Of a stretch of DNA of 64,000 nucleotides, positions 18,154-27,103 are shown piece after piece. The notes under the pieces are model-generated. The model made no database searches, was not told where the DNA came from, and saw nothing but the letters and a program-made list of their open reading frames with translations. Within the stretch, counting starts at the first letter, position 1, and each line of letters opens with the position of its first letter. The translations under genes and the position numbers were made by a program. Source of the DNA: Roseovarius sp. Lineage in GTDB: Bacteria > Pseudomonadota > Alphaproteobacteria > Rhodobacterales > Rhodobacteraceae. Location of the stretch: the NCBI GenBank assembly GCA_021775255.1, contig JAJFIA010000003.1, forward strand, positions 1-64,000, given 5' to 3'.

Positions 18154-18215
18154 GCTCCGGCCTCCGCGCCGGGGCCTCTTGGCCAGCGCACAGGCCCCGG
18201 CGCGGAGGCCGGGGC
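18154..18215. repeat. GC-rich palindromic repeat (REP-like), copy 1
   Basis: A perfect 21-bp inverted repeat (arms 18157-18177 and 18192-18212, each with CCTCCGCGCC/GGCGCGGAGG) extends to 24 bp with one G-T pair. It encloses a 14-nt loop reading CTTGGCCAGCGCAC. It lies between the rpsA promoter region and the 3' end of the cupin gene. The loop and outer bases resemble the palindrome at 43292-43359. No T-run follows. Confidence 0.8.
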
Positions 18216-18226
18216 GTGGGGCGCTT

Positions 18227-18949
18227 TTACTGCCCTGTCAGGGTAATCACCCGCCCCCGCACCGCATCCGAGAGATTGGCGATGGTGATCTCATCCGATT
18301 GCGTGCCAAGGGCGATGGCATCTCCGGCACTGTAGCGCTGAAACTTACCGCCACCGTGGCGCAGCTCAATCACGCCTTCGGCCACATAGGCCATGATCAG
18401 GCCCCGGCCTTTCAGCACGGCCTGTCCATTGGCTTCTATTTCAGTCTGAATAACCTCCGCCGATGAAATCACCCGCCCGTTCATATTCACATCCGGCAGG
18501 GTGCGGCGGTCAATCTCTTCGGTCAGAGGCTCTTCAAATGCGATGAATGGCTCACCAGTGCTTTGGAAATTGTAATCAATGAAGATTGCCTCTTCGGTGG
18601 CCGAAGCATTGTCAAACCGCATGATCCGGGGGCCTGCGGGCTCATAAAAGGCATCGCCCTCGGACAGGATCACCGGGCGGCGGCCCTCAACCTGATAAAG
18701 GATTTTCCCCTTGGCGATATAGCCGATAGCCGGGGCCGCATGGGTATGCACCGGCCCGATCTGACCGGGCAGGAAATGAAAATCCCCGCCCTGCATGGTG
18801 GCTATGGCGCGCGGCTCAAACATAACGCTCAGCAGTTGTTCAGTGGCGGGTTTGGTATCCTGCACCGCTGATACGGGCAGCACAGTTGATAGCAAAGCCA
18901 CCCCGGTGAGGAAAGATAAAGTGCCAAGTTTCAATGAGTTGGTATTCAT
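18227..18949 (-). CDS. Exported cupin-domain protein
   Basis: The 240-residue protein has a signal peptide (about 1-28, ending PVSAVQ) and one clear cupin domain: PGQIGPVHTHAAPAIGYIAK, then EGDAFYEPAG. A second, degenerate cupin repeat occupies the C-terminal half. His residues in HTHAAP could bind a metal. The substrate is unknown. It is transcribed divergently from the HxlR-type regulator, with two TTGCA-N3-TGCAA palindromes in between, so it is probably that regulator's target. Confidence 0.85.
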   Translation of the reverse strand: MNTNSLKLGTLSFLTGVALLSTVLPVSAVQDTKPATEQLLSVMFEPRAIATMQGGDFHFLPGQIGPVHTHAAPAIGYIAKGKILYQVEGRRPVILSEGDAFYEPAGPRIMRFDNASATEEAIFIDYNFQSTGEPFIAFEEPLTEEIDRRTLPDVNMNGRVISSAEVIQTEIEANGQAVLKGRGLIMAYVAEGVIELRHGGGKFQRYSAGDAIALGTQSDEITIANLSDAVRGRVITLTGQ

Positions 18950-19059
18950 CAGGATCGTCCTTTTGTTGGGCCGCGCCGGGCGCGCAGCAATGGTGCCGCA
19001 ACAGCGGGGCCGTTGCGATTTGATCGGGCCGGGATTGTCGGCCGGGTTGGGTTATTAAC

Positions 19060-19110
19060 TTGCAATGTGCAAGTAATATGTGGTGTAAAATATTACATTG
19101 CATGTTGCAA
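19060..19110. promoter_or_regulatory. Twin TTGCA-N3-TGCAA operator candidates
   Basis: Two copies of the palindrome TTGCA-N3-TGCAA occur at 19060-19072 and 19098-19110, 38 bp apart, in the 183-bp space between the divergent cupin and HxlR-type genes. The left copy is part of a longer dyad ACTTGC/GCAAGT. Paired identical sites in a divergent promoter fit an autoregulated HxlR dimer. Confidence 0.6.
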
Positions 19111-19132
19111 GCTAATATTTTATCAAACCTGC

Positions 19133-19540
19133 ATGGTGAAGATTTCACAAAAGCGCATCTCGGGCTGCCCGGTGACCTATGGCCTTGACAGCTTTGGCGA
19201 CCGCTGGAGCCTTTTGATCATCCGCGATCTCATGCTGCACGGCAAAAAAACCTATAGTGAATTTCTGGCATCAGAAGAAAACATCGCCACCAACATCCTG
19301 ATCACCCGCCTGAAGCATCTTGAGGCCGAGGGCATTGTCAGCAAAACCAAAGACCCGCAGAACCGGCGCAGCTATACCTATGCCCTGACAGATAAAGGCC
19401 GTGATCTGGCCCCTGTGCTGCTTGAGATCATCCGCTGGTCAGGCCAGCACGACACCAGACCGGAAGCAAAGAAGGACACATCCGACAAAGCGATGAAAGA
19501 CCCGTATGCGTTTGAGCAAATGCTTCGGCTTTCACACTGA
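19133..19540 (+). CDS. HxlR family transcriptional regulator
   Basis: The 135-residue protein is a winged-helix regulator of the HxlR/MarR-like type. It opens with MVKISQKRISGCPVTYGLD and continues FGDRWSLLIIRDLMLHGKKT, the conserved HxlR start with its early Cys. TNILITRLKHLEAEGIVSK is the recognition part. The ATG at 19133 is chosen because it gives the family N-terminus. It is divergent from the cupin gene across two palindromes. The conserved Cys raises the possibility of redox or electrophile sensing (inference). Confidence 0.9.
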   Translation: MVKISQKRISGCPVTYGLDSFGDRWSLLIIRDLMLHGKKTYSEFLASEENIATNILITRLKHLEAEGIVSKTKDPQNRRSYTYALTDKGRDLAPVLLEIIRWSGQHDTRPEAKKDTSDKAMKDPYAFEQMLRLSH

Positions 19541-19556
19541 TCTCAAATCCTGATGC

Positions 19557-19883
19557 TCAGGGGCCGGTCTTGCCTCCGGCTCTTGGTGTCAGCGCAAGAT
19601 AGGTATCCGGCGTGCTGGTTAACACAAACTGGCTGCGCCATGGCCCATGCGGGTTTGACACGTCAATTTCAACCATTCCACCTTCGTCAAGATCAACCGT
19701 CACAACATTGCCGCTGCACCAATCTATCCGGGCAGTGATCCGGTGCCGCCCTGCGGGCAGGTCAACCGCAAGCGATGAATTGCGTTTGATCCGGCCGCAT
19801 TCCTCACCGTCGATCATCAACTTGTAGGCGCGCGCCCTGTCGGTCCAGCCGCCAGCGCGGTAGAATATGATCCGGGCGCTCAT
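19557..19883 (-). CDS. Small conserved beta-rich protein, unknown
   Basis: The 108-residue protein lacks a signal peptide. It shows alternating hydrophobic strands: [44 protein letters not shown]. This resembles a PEGA- or DUF2846-like beta-sandwich in which a small molecule or peptide is displayed. The start overlaps the cmk stop by four bases (ATGA), so it is translationally coupled to cytidylate kinase. The function is unknown. Confidence 0.75.
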   Translation of the reverse strand: MSARIIFYRAGGWTDRARAYKLMIDGEECGRIKRNSSLAVDLPAGRHRITARIDWCSGNVVTVDLDEGGMVEIDVSNPHGPWRSQFVLTSTPDTYLALTPRAGGKTGP

Positions 19884-20491
19884 TCCGGCAAGGCTTTTTC
19901 AACAATCGCTATCGCCGTGGCAATGGCCTGTTCTATCGACATATCCGAGCTGTCGAGCGTGAGAGCATCCTCAGCCGGTTTCAGCGGGGCCGTAGCACGT
20001 GCAGAATCGCGGGCGTCGCGCAGGCGCAAATCCTCGGCCACTTCCGCAAGGCTGATGTCATGGCCTTTTGCTACCAGCTCGGCATGGCGGCGGCGGGCAC
20101 GGACCTCATCGCTGGCGGTGACATATAATTTCACCGGCGCATCGGGGCAGATCACCGTGCCGATGTCGCGCCCATCAAGCACCGCGCCGCCACCTCGCGC
20201 CGCAAAAGCGCGCTGAAAATTCACCAGAGCCTCGCGCACCTCGGGAATGGCCGCCACCCGCGAGGCGGCCTGCGCTACCTCGGGCGAGCGCAAATTTTCA
20301 GCGTCAAGATCACTGGCCCGCAGGTTTCTTGCCGCTTCCACCGGATCGGTGTCCTCCAGCATGCGCCGCCCGGTGGCGCGGTATAATAGCCCGGTATCAA
20401 GATGGGCAAAGCCGAAATGCTTTGCCACCGCGCGCCCGATTGTACCCTTGCCCGCCGCCGCCGGCCCGTCGATTGCGATGGTGAATGCCAT
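19880..20491 (-). CDS. cmk: (d)CMP kinase
   Basis: Cytidylate kinase phosphorylates CMP and dCMP. The 203 residues include the P-loop [13 protein letters not shown] near 8-20, LDTGLLYRA, the [20 protein letters not shown] segment and the LID-type [16 protein letters not shown]. The length is slightly short of the 225 typical for E. coli but normal for alphaproteobacteria. In relatives cmk usually sits directly before rpsA; here the cupin/HxlR pair and a small gene lie between them. Confidence 0.95.
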   Translation of the reverse strand: MAFTIAIDGPAAAGKGTIGRAVAKHFGFAHLDTGLLYRATGRRMLEDTDPVEAARNLRASDLDAENLRSPEVAQAASRVAAIPEVREALVNFQRAFAARGGGAVLDGRDIGTVICPDAPVKLYVTASDEVRARRRHAELVAKGHDISLAEVAEDLRLRDARDSARATAPLKPAEDALTLDSSDMSIEQAIATAIAIVEKALPE

Positions 20492-20596
20492 TCAGTTTCG
20501 TCCTCTTACGCCCTGCCAATCGCATGTACCCGAACCAGGGATTGATTGCAAAACGCAACCCTGACGAGGCAGCCTGTCAGGGCTGACGAGTGGCCC

Positions 20597-21523
20597 CTAA
20601 AACCCCGGCGTGCCCGCGTCCTGCGGGTTCTGCGCCAGATGTTTGTGCTTGATCGCCCGGGAGGTATCGCGTGATCCGTCATGGCTCCAGCCCGGTGGCG
20701 CAAGCATATACATCAGCCGCTGCCGCAGGCTCAGCCCCGGCTGCCTGACATCGCGGAAAATCCCCAGCCATTCGTGAAACGCCACCCGCAACGGGTTGAA
20801 CGTGCCCAGATTATGCACCAGGCCATAATCAACCTTGTCATCCTCAAGCTCGGGCACGAATGTGCCAAACATCCTGTCCCAGATGATGAAAACCCCGGCA
20901 TAATTGGCATCGAGATAGCGCGCATTGCGGCCATGATGCACCCTATGATGGCTTGGCGTGTTCATCACCGCCTCGAACCATTTCGGCATCTTGCCTATCG
21001 CCTCGGTATGAATCCAGAATTGATAGATCAGGTTGAGCCCGCCGCAAAACAGCACCATCGCCGGGTGAAACCCCAGCAAAACCAACGGCGCGCGCACGAT
21101 CATCATCAGGGTAAAGGTGCCGGTCCATGTCTGCCTCAGCGCGGTCGTGAGGTTATAATGCTGGCTGGAATGGTGGTTGACATGAGAGGCCCAGACCCAG
21201 CGAATGCGGTGCCCGAATCGGTGCACCCAGTAATAGCGCAGATCATCCAGCACGAAACACAAGGCCACCACGCCCAGGGACGTGCCCAGATCAAGCGGCG
21301 TGAGCGCCCATAGCACCATGAAAAACCCCCAGGCGATAAAGCCAAGAAGGATGCTTGCGGCCACATTGCCTGCCCCCATGATCAGCGAGGTCAGCGCATC
21401 GCGGGTCTCATAGCGCCCGCCCCGGCGTTTGATCACGATCCACAAAAGCTCGGCCAATATGGCGGCAATGAAAAACGGCACCGCGATATGGGTTACTTCG
21501 GGATAGGATAGCATATCGGTCAT
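20597..21523 (-). CDS. Sterol desaturase / fatty acid hydroxylase family
   Basis: The 308-residue integral membrane di-iron protein has four to five hydrophobic segments. The three His clusters are visible: HRFGH, HVNHHSSQH and PSHHRVHHGRN. This is the sterol desaturase/fatty acid hydroxylase superfamily. Bacterial members act on carotenoids, hopanoids, ether lipids or fatty acids; the substrate cannot be chosen from sequence. Its start overlaps the stop of the upstream small membrane protein by four bases, so they form a two-gene unit. Confidence 0.9.
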   Translation of the reverse strand: MTDMLSYPEVTHIAVPFFIAAILAELLWIVIKRRGGRYETRDALTSLIMGAGNVAASILLGFIAWGFFMVLWALTPLDLGTSLGVVALCFVLDDLRYYWVHRFGHRIRWVWASHVNHHSSQHYNLTTALRQTWTGTFTLMMIVRAPLVLLGFHPAMVLFCGGLNLIYQFWIHTEAIGKMPKWFEAVMNTPSHHRVHHGRNARYLDANYAGVFIIWDRMFGTFVPELEDDKVDYGLVHNLGTFNPLRVAFHEWLGIFRDVRQPGLSLRQRLMYMLAPPGWSHDGSRDTSRAIKHKHLAQNPQDAGTPGF

Positions 21524-21918
21524 GCGGGTTTCTCCATCAGGTCGGGCCAGTCGCGGGCCTCATCAGGCTCAAGCCTGAGATCTATATGCGGCGCGGTGAA
21601 ATCCGGCAGATCAATCCGCAACCCGGTTTTGGTGGGGTAGATGCGCGCGCCTGTCAGGTAGCGCGCGGTGGTATCCGCCCCCATCGGCCAGACAATCCCC
21701 CGGCCTCGCGCGGTGGTGATCAGGGCCGCGTGGTGATCACGGCACAAGATCACCTCAAGCGCCGGATCATCGGCAAATTCATCAGCCCAGGCCTTTGCTG
21801 CGGCGGCCCCATCCGGCAATGTGGCGCGCGCCGAAAGGCCAAGCATATGCAACAGCAGCACAATGCCGGTGATGCCGCCAAACACGAGTATCAGCAATAT
21901 TTCCAGCGCCATGGCCAC
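21520..21918 (-). CDS. Hypothetical membrane-anchored protein
   Basis: The 132-residue protein has one N-terminal membrane helix (about residues 5-25, LEILLILVFGGITGIVLLLH). A soluble domain with CRDHHAALITTARGRGIVWP and DLPDFTAPHIDLRLEPDEAR follows. I do not recognise the family. It is translationally coupled (ATGA) to the sterol desaturase gene and may serve that enzyme, for example as an accessory protein (inference). Confidence 0.7.
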   Translation of the reverse strand: MAMALEILLILVFGGITGIVLLLHMLGLSARATLPDGAAAAKAWADEFADDPALEVILCRDHHAALITTARGRGIVWPMGADTTARYLTGARIYPTKTGLRIDLPDFTAPHIDLRLEPDEARDWPDLMEKPA

Positions 21919-21993
21919 CCTCCCATTACCGGGAAGATTGCATATTTTTACGGGGTATTGTCAAAGGCTGCGTGGCGTCACAACCGGCTGAAC

Positions 21994-22170
21994 TTAAAAA
22001 TCAACCGCGATGCCCTTCTTTTCCCAATCACCATAGCGCACCGGATCGGGGCCCTTGCGCCCGCCCAGCTCTTTGGGCTGCTCCGCCGCTTTGGCATTTT
22101 TGCGCCGCTCCTCGGCCTCGGCCAGGGCGCGCCGGGCTTCGGGGGGCAGGGCTTTTTTATCTTCACTCAT
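21994..22170 (-). CDS. DUF1674 protein, SDHAF4-like
   Basis: The start at 22170 has AAGGAAG eight bases upstream and gives 58 residues. The sequence (KKALPPEARRALAEAEERR, then ELGGRKGPDPVRYGDWEKKG) matches DUF1674, the bacterial counterpart of succinate dehydrogenase assembly factor 4. That factor is proposed to help assemble the flavinated SdhA subunit. The conserved GRxGPDPVRYGDWExxG end is complete. It is divergent from rsmB, a common arrangement in Rhodobacterales. Confidence 0.92.
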   Translation of the reverse strand: MSEDKKALPPEARRALAEAEERRKNAKAAEQPKELGGRKGPDPVRYGDWEKKGIAVDF

Positions 22171-22238
22171 CTGGCAGGCTTCCTTTGGCGCGTCAGCCTT
22201 GATATACGCCCGCCTCACCCTGCCGCCAAGGACCTAAC

Positions 22239-23507
22239 ATGAAAAATCCCAATTCTTCCGCCCGTCGCAGCGCCGTCACCCTGCTTGATCAGGTGTTGGG
22301 CGAGGGGCGCTTGATGTCTGATCTGATCGGTAAAGGCGCACTGGAGCGGCTTGACCCGGCAGACCGGGCCCGGGCGCAAAGGCTGGCGAATGACACTTTG
22401 CGCGGGCTTGAGCGCGCTGACCGGTTGCTCAAGCGCCACCTGCGTAAAACCCCGCCGCTGCATGTTCACAACATCCTGCGCCTTGGCACGGTTGAGCTTT
22501 GCATGGGCGGCGATGCGCACGGTGTGGTCAATGAAGCGGTCGAGATGGTCGGCAGCAGCCGCCGCTACGGCAAGCTGAAAGGCATGGTCAACGCGGTTTT
22601 GCGCAAGGTGGCCGGGGAGGGCGGCAAATCCTGGAATGACCTGCGCCTGCCGCGCCTGCGCGATTGGCTGCGCGCGCCGCTGGTCGAGGCCTGGGGGGCT
22701 CAGCCCGTAGGTGCGATGGAAGCCGCGCATTTCAAGGGCGCGCCACTGGACATTACCTTGAAAGGTGAGGCTGCGGGCTGGGCTGAAAAGCTTGGGGGTG
22801 TGAGGCTGCCTACCGGCTCGATCCGTTTGCGGGATGCCGGGCAGGTCACACAACTGACGGGCTATGACAGCGGCGACTGGTGGGTGCAGGATGCCGCCGC
22901 CGCCCTGCCGGTGAAAATTCTTGACCCAGGGCCCGGCGAGGCGATCCTTGATCTTTGCGCGGCTCCGGGGGGCAAGACACTGCAGCTTGCCGCGGCTGGC
23001 GCGCAGGTCACGGCGCTTGATCTGTCGCCCGCGCGGATGGCGCGGGTTGAGGAAAACCTGAGCCGCACGGGCCTCACCGCCACCTGCCTCACCGGTGATG
23101 CCCTGACGCATCAGGGCGGGCCTTATGATGCCATTTTGCTGGATGCGCCCTGTTCAGCCACCGGCACGATCCGGCGGCACCCGGATTTGCCTTTTGCCAA
23201 GGATGGCTCGGAATTTGCCGGGCTGATTGAATTGCAATCAAAGATGATTGACCATGCCCTGAGCCTGCTCAAGCCAAACGGGCGGCTGATATTCTGCACC
23301 TGTTCTTTGTTGCCCGATGAGGGCGAATGTCAGGTGGAAGACGCGCTTGCACGCCACGCAAATCTGCGTGTTGACCGTGATGTGCTTGCGCGCCCGGGGA
23401 TTGAGCAAGACTGGATCAGCGATGGGGGTGGCTTGCGCCTGCGCCCCGATTACTGGCCGGATCAGGGTGGCATGGATGGGTTTTATATCGCCTGTTTGCG
23501 GCAATAA
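22239..23507 (+). CDS. rsmB: RsmB family rRNA (cytosine-C5) methyltransferase
   Basis: This enzyme forms m5C in 16S rRNA (C967 in E. coli). The 422 residues have an N-terminal NusB-like RNA-binding domain (about 1-130). The Rossmann methyltransferase domain shows LCAAPGGKTLQLA for SAM, DAPCSATGTIRRHPD with one active Cys, and FCTCSLLPDEGE with the second. RsmB and the related RsmF are similar; the NusB domain favours RsmB. The heparinase-like gene follows after 134 bp. Confidence 0.93.
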   Translation: MKNPNSSARRSAVTLLDQVLGEGRLMSDLIGKGALERLDPADRARAQRLANDTLRGLERADRLLKRHLRKTPPLHVHNILRLGTVELCMGGDAHGVVNEAVEMVGSSRRYGKLKGMVNAVLRKVAGEGGKSWNDLRLPRLRDWLRAPLVEAWGAQPVGAMEAAHFKGAPLDITLKGEAAGWAEKLGGVRLPTGSIRLRDAGQVTQLTGYDSGDWWVQDAAAALPVKILDPGPGEAILDLCAAPGGKTLQLAAAGAQVTALDLSPARMARVEENLSRTGLTATCLTGDALTHQGGPYDAILLDAPCSATGTIRRHPDLPFAKDGSEFAGLIELQSKMIDHALSLLKPNGRLIFCTCSLLPDEGECQVEDALARHANLRVDRDVLARPGIEQDWISDGGGLRLRPDYWPDQGGMDGFYIACLRQ

Positions 23508-23641
23508 CGCGCGGCATGGCATTGCTGCCGTCATTTTTGGCAATACCTCAATACTTCTGGCCTTAGGCGTTAAGATGATTAGGATGCGGGGGGAAGACGA
23601 TAGTTTGAAAAACCGCTTTATAGGTGCACGGGGCAGGATTT

Positions 23642-25384
23642 ATGCCAATTACTGATCATCTGGCCCAACGTTGGGCGCTCTATCTCAACAGCAAGGCGGC
23701 CCGGCGTGCAGCGCGGGGGCGTAAAGTTACGGTTTTTACCTCGCAACCCGAGCCTCAGACAATCGGTAGCCATGCGCGCGGGCAGCAACTGGCCTCGGGT
23801 ATTTTCATATTTGATGGCCATATGATCCATAAACCGGATGTGGATATCTGGGATATCAAAGCCCCGACCACGGGGTTCAGTGATGAATTTCACGGCTTTG
23901 CCTGGCTTGATGATCTGGCTGCCGCCGGGGATGCCGATGCGCGCAAATCCGCGCAAGGCTGGCTTGCGGGCTGGATTGAGCGTTATGGCGATGGGCGTGG
24001 TCCCGGCTGGACTCCGGACCTGACCGGGCGGCGTTTGATTCGCTGGATCAACCATGCATTTTTTGTGCTGCACAGCCGCGATCAGGCCACATCAGATCAG
24101 TTTTACCGCTCGCTGGCGCATCAGACGGTTTTCCTCAGCCGCCGCTGGCAGGCTACAAAACATGGTCTTCCCCGGTTTGAGGCGCTGACCGGGCTGATCT
24201 ATGCCGGGCTGTCACTTGAGGGGATGCAGAAATATGCCCCCCCTGCGGTGACAGCGCTGGCGCGCGAATGCGAGGCGCGGATAGATCCGCAAGGCGGCAT
24301 TCCAAGCCGCAACCCCGAAGAACTGCTTGAGATATTTACCCTTCTGACATGGGCGGCCGTGGCGATCAACCAATCCGAACTGATCGCTGATCCGGCCCTT
24401 GGCCAGGCGATCGAGCGCATCGCCCCCACCCTGCGCGCGCTGCGCCACAGTGATGGCGGGCTGGCGCGGTTTCACGGTGGCGGGCGCGGCCTTGACGGGC
24501 GGCTTGATCATGCCCTGGCCAGCAGCGGGGTAAAGGCGCGCCCACGTGACGGGCTGGCGATGGGCTATGCGCGGCTGAATGCCGGGCGGATCAGCGTGAT
24601 CATTGATGCGGCCCCGCCGCCAAGCGGCAAGGATTCCTCGATGGCGCATGCCTCGACGCTGGCATTTGAGATGACCTCGGGCCGCCGTCCGCTGATTGTC
24701 AATTCCGGCTCTGGCGTGCGGTTTGGCCCGGAATGGCGCAAGGTCGGGCGCGCCACGCCTTCCCATTCCACGCTTGTTCTGGACGGGCTTTCCAGTGCTG
24801 AGATGAAGGATCAGACCGACGAGAAAGCCTTGCTTACGGATGCCCCGGAAAACGTACCGGTTGAGCTGACCCAGAGCGCAGAGAGCCAGTGTTTTGAAAG
24901 CGCGCATGAAGGATATGAGGCCGATTATGGCCTTACCCATGTGCGCAAGCTTGAACTGGCCTCGGATGGCCGCAGCCTGTCGGGTGAGGATATGCTGTTG
25001 ACCTTGTCAAAACGCCTGGAATGGCAGTTTGACCGGGCGATGAAGGCCGCAGGCATCGCCGGCATTCCCTATGATATCCGGTTTATTCTGCATCCGGATG
25101 TGGATGCGTCGGTGGATATGGGCGGTATGGCGGTGTCGATTGCCCTCAAAAGCGGTGAGCTGTGGGTTTTTCGCAGCGATGGCAAGACAAAGATTTCAGT
25201 GGATTCAGCGTTTTACCTTGAAAGATCCCGCATAAAGCCGCGTGCGACCAAACAGATCGTTCTATCTGGCGCGACGATGGGGTATGCGACCCGCATAAGA
25301 TGGTCATTGGCCAAGGCGCAGGACACTCCGGTCAGCATTCGCGATCTGGAACGTGACGCGATGGAGCCGGTGATCAACACCTGA
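23642..25384 (+). CDS. Heparinase II/III family protein
   Basis: The start at 23642 (CAGGA close upstream) gives 580 residues. The N-terminal half forms the alpha/alpha toroid typical of the family (FHGFAWLDDLAA, RLIRWINHAFFVL). The C-terminal half is a beta-sandwich with YARLNAGRISVIIDAAPPPS and SGSGVRFGPEW. No signal peptide is seen. Homologues next to rsmB and purH are conserved in Rhodobacterales and are probably involved in cell-surface polysaccharide turnover, but the substrate is unknown. purH begins 24 bp downstream and is probably co-transcribed. Confidence 0.88.
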   Translation: MPITDHLAQRWALYLNSKAARRAARGRKVTVFTSQPEPQTIGSHARGQQLASGIFIFDGHMIHKPDVDIWDIKAPTTGFSDEFHGFAWLDDLAAAGDADARKSAQGWLAGWIERYGDGRGPGWTPDLTGRRLIRWINHAFFVLHSRDQATSDQFYRSLAHQTVFLSRRWQATKHGLPRFEALTGLIYAGLSLEGMQKYAPPAVTALARECEARIDPQGGIPSRNPEELLEIFTLLTWAAVAINQSELIADPALGQAIERIAPTLRALRHSDGGLARFHGGGRGLDGRLDHALASSGVKARPRDGLAMGYARLNAGRISVIIDAAPPPSGKDSSMAHASTLAFEMTSGRRPLIVNSGSGVRFGPEWRKVGRATPSHSTLVLDGLSSAEMKDQTDEKALLTDAPENVPVELTQSAESQCFESAHEGYEADYGLTHVRKLELASDGRSLSGEDMLLTLSKRLEWQFDRAMKAAGIAGIPYDIRFILHPDVDASVDMGGMAVSIALKSGELWVFRSDGKTKISVDSAFYLERSRIKPRATKQIVLSGATMGYATRIRWSLAKAQDTPVSIRDLERDAMEPVINT

Positions 25385-25408
25385 AGCTCTGATCAAGGAA
25401 CCTGCCTC

Positions 25409-26992
25409 ATGCCCACCCCTATCCGCCGCGCTCTGCTGTCTGTCTCTGATAAAACCGGCCTTGTTGATCTCGGGCAGGCGCTGGCCGCGCGCGGGGTTGA
25501 GCTTCTGTCCACCGGCGGCACCGCACGCGCCTTGCGCGATGCCGGGCTTGAGGTGCGCGATGTGGCCGATCTCACCGGTTTTCCGGAAATGATGGATGGC
25601 CGCGTCAAAACCCTGCACCCGATGGTGCATGGCGGGCTGTTGGCGCTGCGCGATAATGCGGATCACAAGGCGGCAATGGACGCCCACGGCATCGCGCCGA
25701 TTGATCTTCTGGTGGTCAATCTTTACCCGTTTGAAGAAACCGTGGCATCGGGGGCCGATTACGACACCTGCATTGAAAATATTGACATTGGCGGCCCGGC
25801 GATGATTCGCGCAGCGGCCAAGAATCACGCCTTTGTCAGCGTGGTGGTGGATGTCGAGGATTACCGTAAGCTTCTGGGCGATATGGATCAGCACGCGGGC
25901 GGCACCTGCGGCAAATTCCGCAGGAAACTGGCGCAAACCGCCTATGCCCGCACGGCGGCCTATGATGCGGCAGTGTCCACATGGATGGCGGGCGCGATTG
26001 GTGTTGAAACACCGCGCCGCCGGGCCGTTGCGGGTAGATTGGCTCAGACCCTTCGTTATGGCGAAAACCCGCATCAAAAGGCCGCGTTTTACAGCGATGG
26101 CTCAAACCGCCCCGGCGTGGCCACGGCGGCACAGCTTCAGGGCAAGGAACTGAGTTATAACAACATCAACGATACCGATGCGGCGTTTGAGCTGGTCAGC
26201 GAATTTGCCCCAAAGGACGGCCCCGCCTGTGCCATTATCAAACATGCCAACCCCTGCGGTGTGGCGCGAGGTGAAACCCTGCATCAGGCCTATGCCCGCG
26301 CCTATGATTGCGACCGCACCAGTGCCTTTGGCGGTATAATCGCATTAAATCAATCACTTGACGTACAAACCGCGCATGAAATTTCCCAGATATTTACCGA
26401 AGTGGTGATTGCACCGGGTGCCAGTGCTGAGGCGCGCGAGCTGTTTGCCGCCAAGAAAAACCTGCGGCTGTTGATCACCGAGGGCCTGGCTGATCCGCTG
26501 GCGGCGGCGATGATTCTGCGGCAGGTTTCGGGCGGCTATCTTTTTCAGGACAAGGACAACGGCCATATCACGGCGGATGATCTTGAGATTGTCACCAAAC
26601 GCGCGCCCGATGCGCGCGAGCTTTCGGATATGCTGTTTGCCTGGCGCGTTGCCAAACATGTGAAATCCAATGCTATTGTCTATGTCCGTGACGGGGCCAC
26701 AGTTGGCGTGGGCGCGGGGCAGATGAGCCGGGTAGATAGCTGCCGCATCGCCGCGCGCAAGGCCGAGGATATGGCCGATGCGCTGGGGCTGTCCGCGCCT
26801 TTGACCCAAGGCAGCGTGGTGGCATCTGATGCGTTTTTCCCCTTCGCCGATGGCTTGCTGGCCGCGGCTGAAGCCGGGGCCACAGCGGTTATTCAGCCCG
26901 GCGGCTCGATGCGCGATGACGCGGTGATTGCCGCCGCCGATGAGGCCGGCCTTGCCATGGCTCTCACCGGTATGCGCCATTTCCGGCATTGA
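25409..26992 (+). CDS. purH: Bifunctional AICAR transformylase / IMP cyclohydrolase
   Basis: PurH performs the last two steps of IMP synthesis. The 527 residues begin with the MGS-like cyclohydrolase domain ([40 protein letters not shown]). The AICAR transformylase domain follows, with [26 protein letters not shown] and the C-terminal FFPFADG and IIQPGGS-like [10 protein letters not shown]. The length matches the family. RBS AAGGA lies at the expected distance. Confidence 0.97.
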   Translation: MPTPIRRALLSVSDKTGLVDLGQALAARGVELLSTGGTARALRDAGLEVRDVADLTGFPEMMDGRVKTLHPMVHGGLLALRDNADHKAAMDAHGIAPIDLLVVNLYPFEETVASGADYDTCIENIDIGGPAMIRAAAKNHAFVSVVVDVEDYRKLLGDMDQHAGGTCGKFRRKLAQTAYARTAAYDAAVSTWMAGAIGVETPRRRAVAGRLAQTLRYGENPHQKAAFYSDGSNRPGVATAAQLQGKELSYNNINDTDAAFELVSEFAPKDGPACAIIKHANPCGVARGETLHQAYARAYDCDRTSAFGGIIALNQSLDVQTAHEISQIFTEVVIAPGASAEARELFAAKKNLRLLITEGLADPLAAAMILRQVSGGYLFQDKDNGHITADDLEIVTKRAPDARELSDMLFAWRVAKHVKSNAIVYVRDGATVGVGAGQMSRVDSCRIAARKAEDMADALGLSAPLTQGSVVASDAFFPFADGLLAAAEAGATAVIQPGGSMRDDAVIAAADEAGLAMALTGMRHFRH

Positions 26993-27103
26993 GCGGTTCT
27001 GGGCCTTCCCGAAGCCGCATGGATTTGGCTGCAATAGATGCGCCCTTGCTGATCCTGTGACGGTGATTTAGACCATCACGAGATGAATTTTAAGGAGGCC
27101 CCA

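Noticed and set aside
20559..20582. CCCTGAC/GTCAGGG hairpin after the sterol desaturase gene
   Set aside because: The stem is only seven base pairs and lacks a T-run. Possible, but not supported as a terminator.
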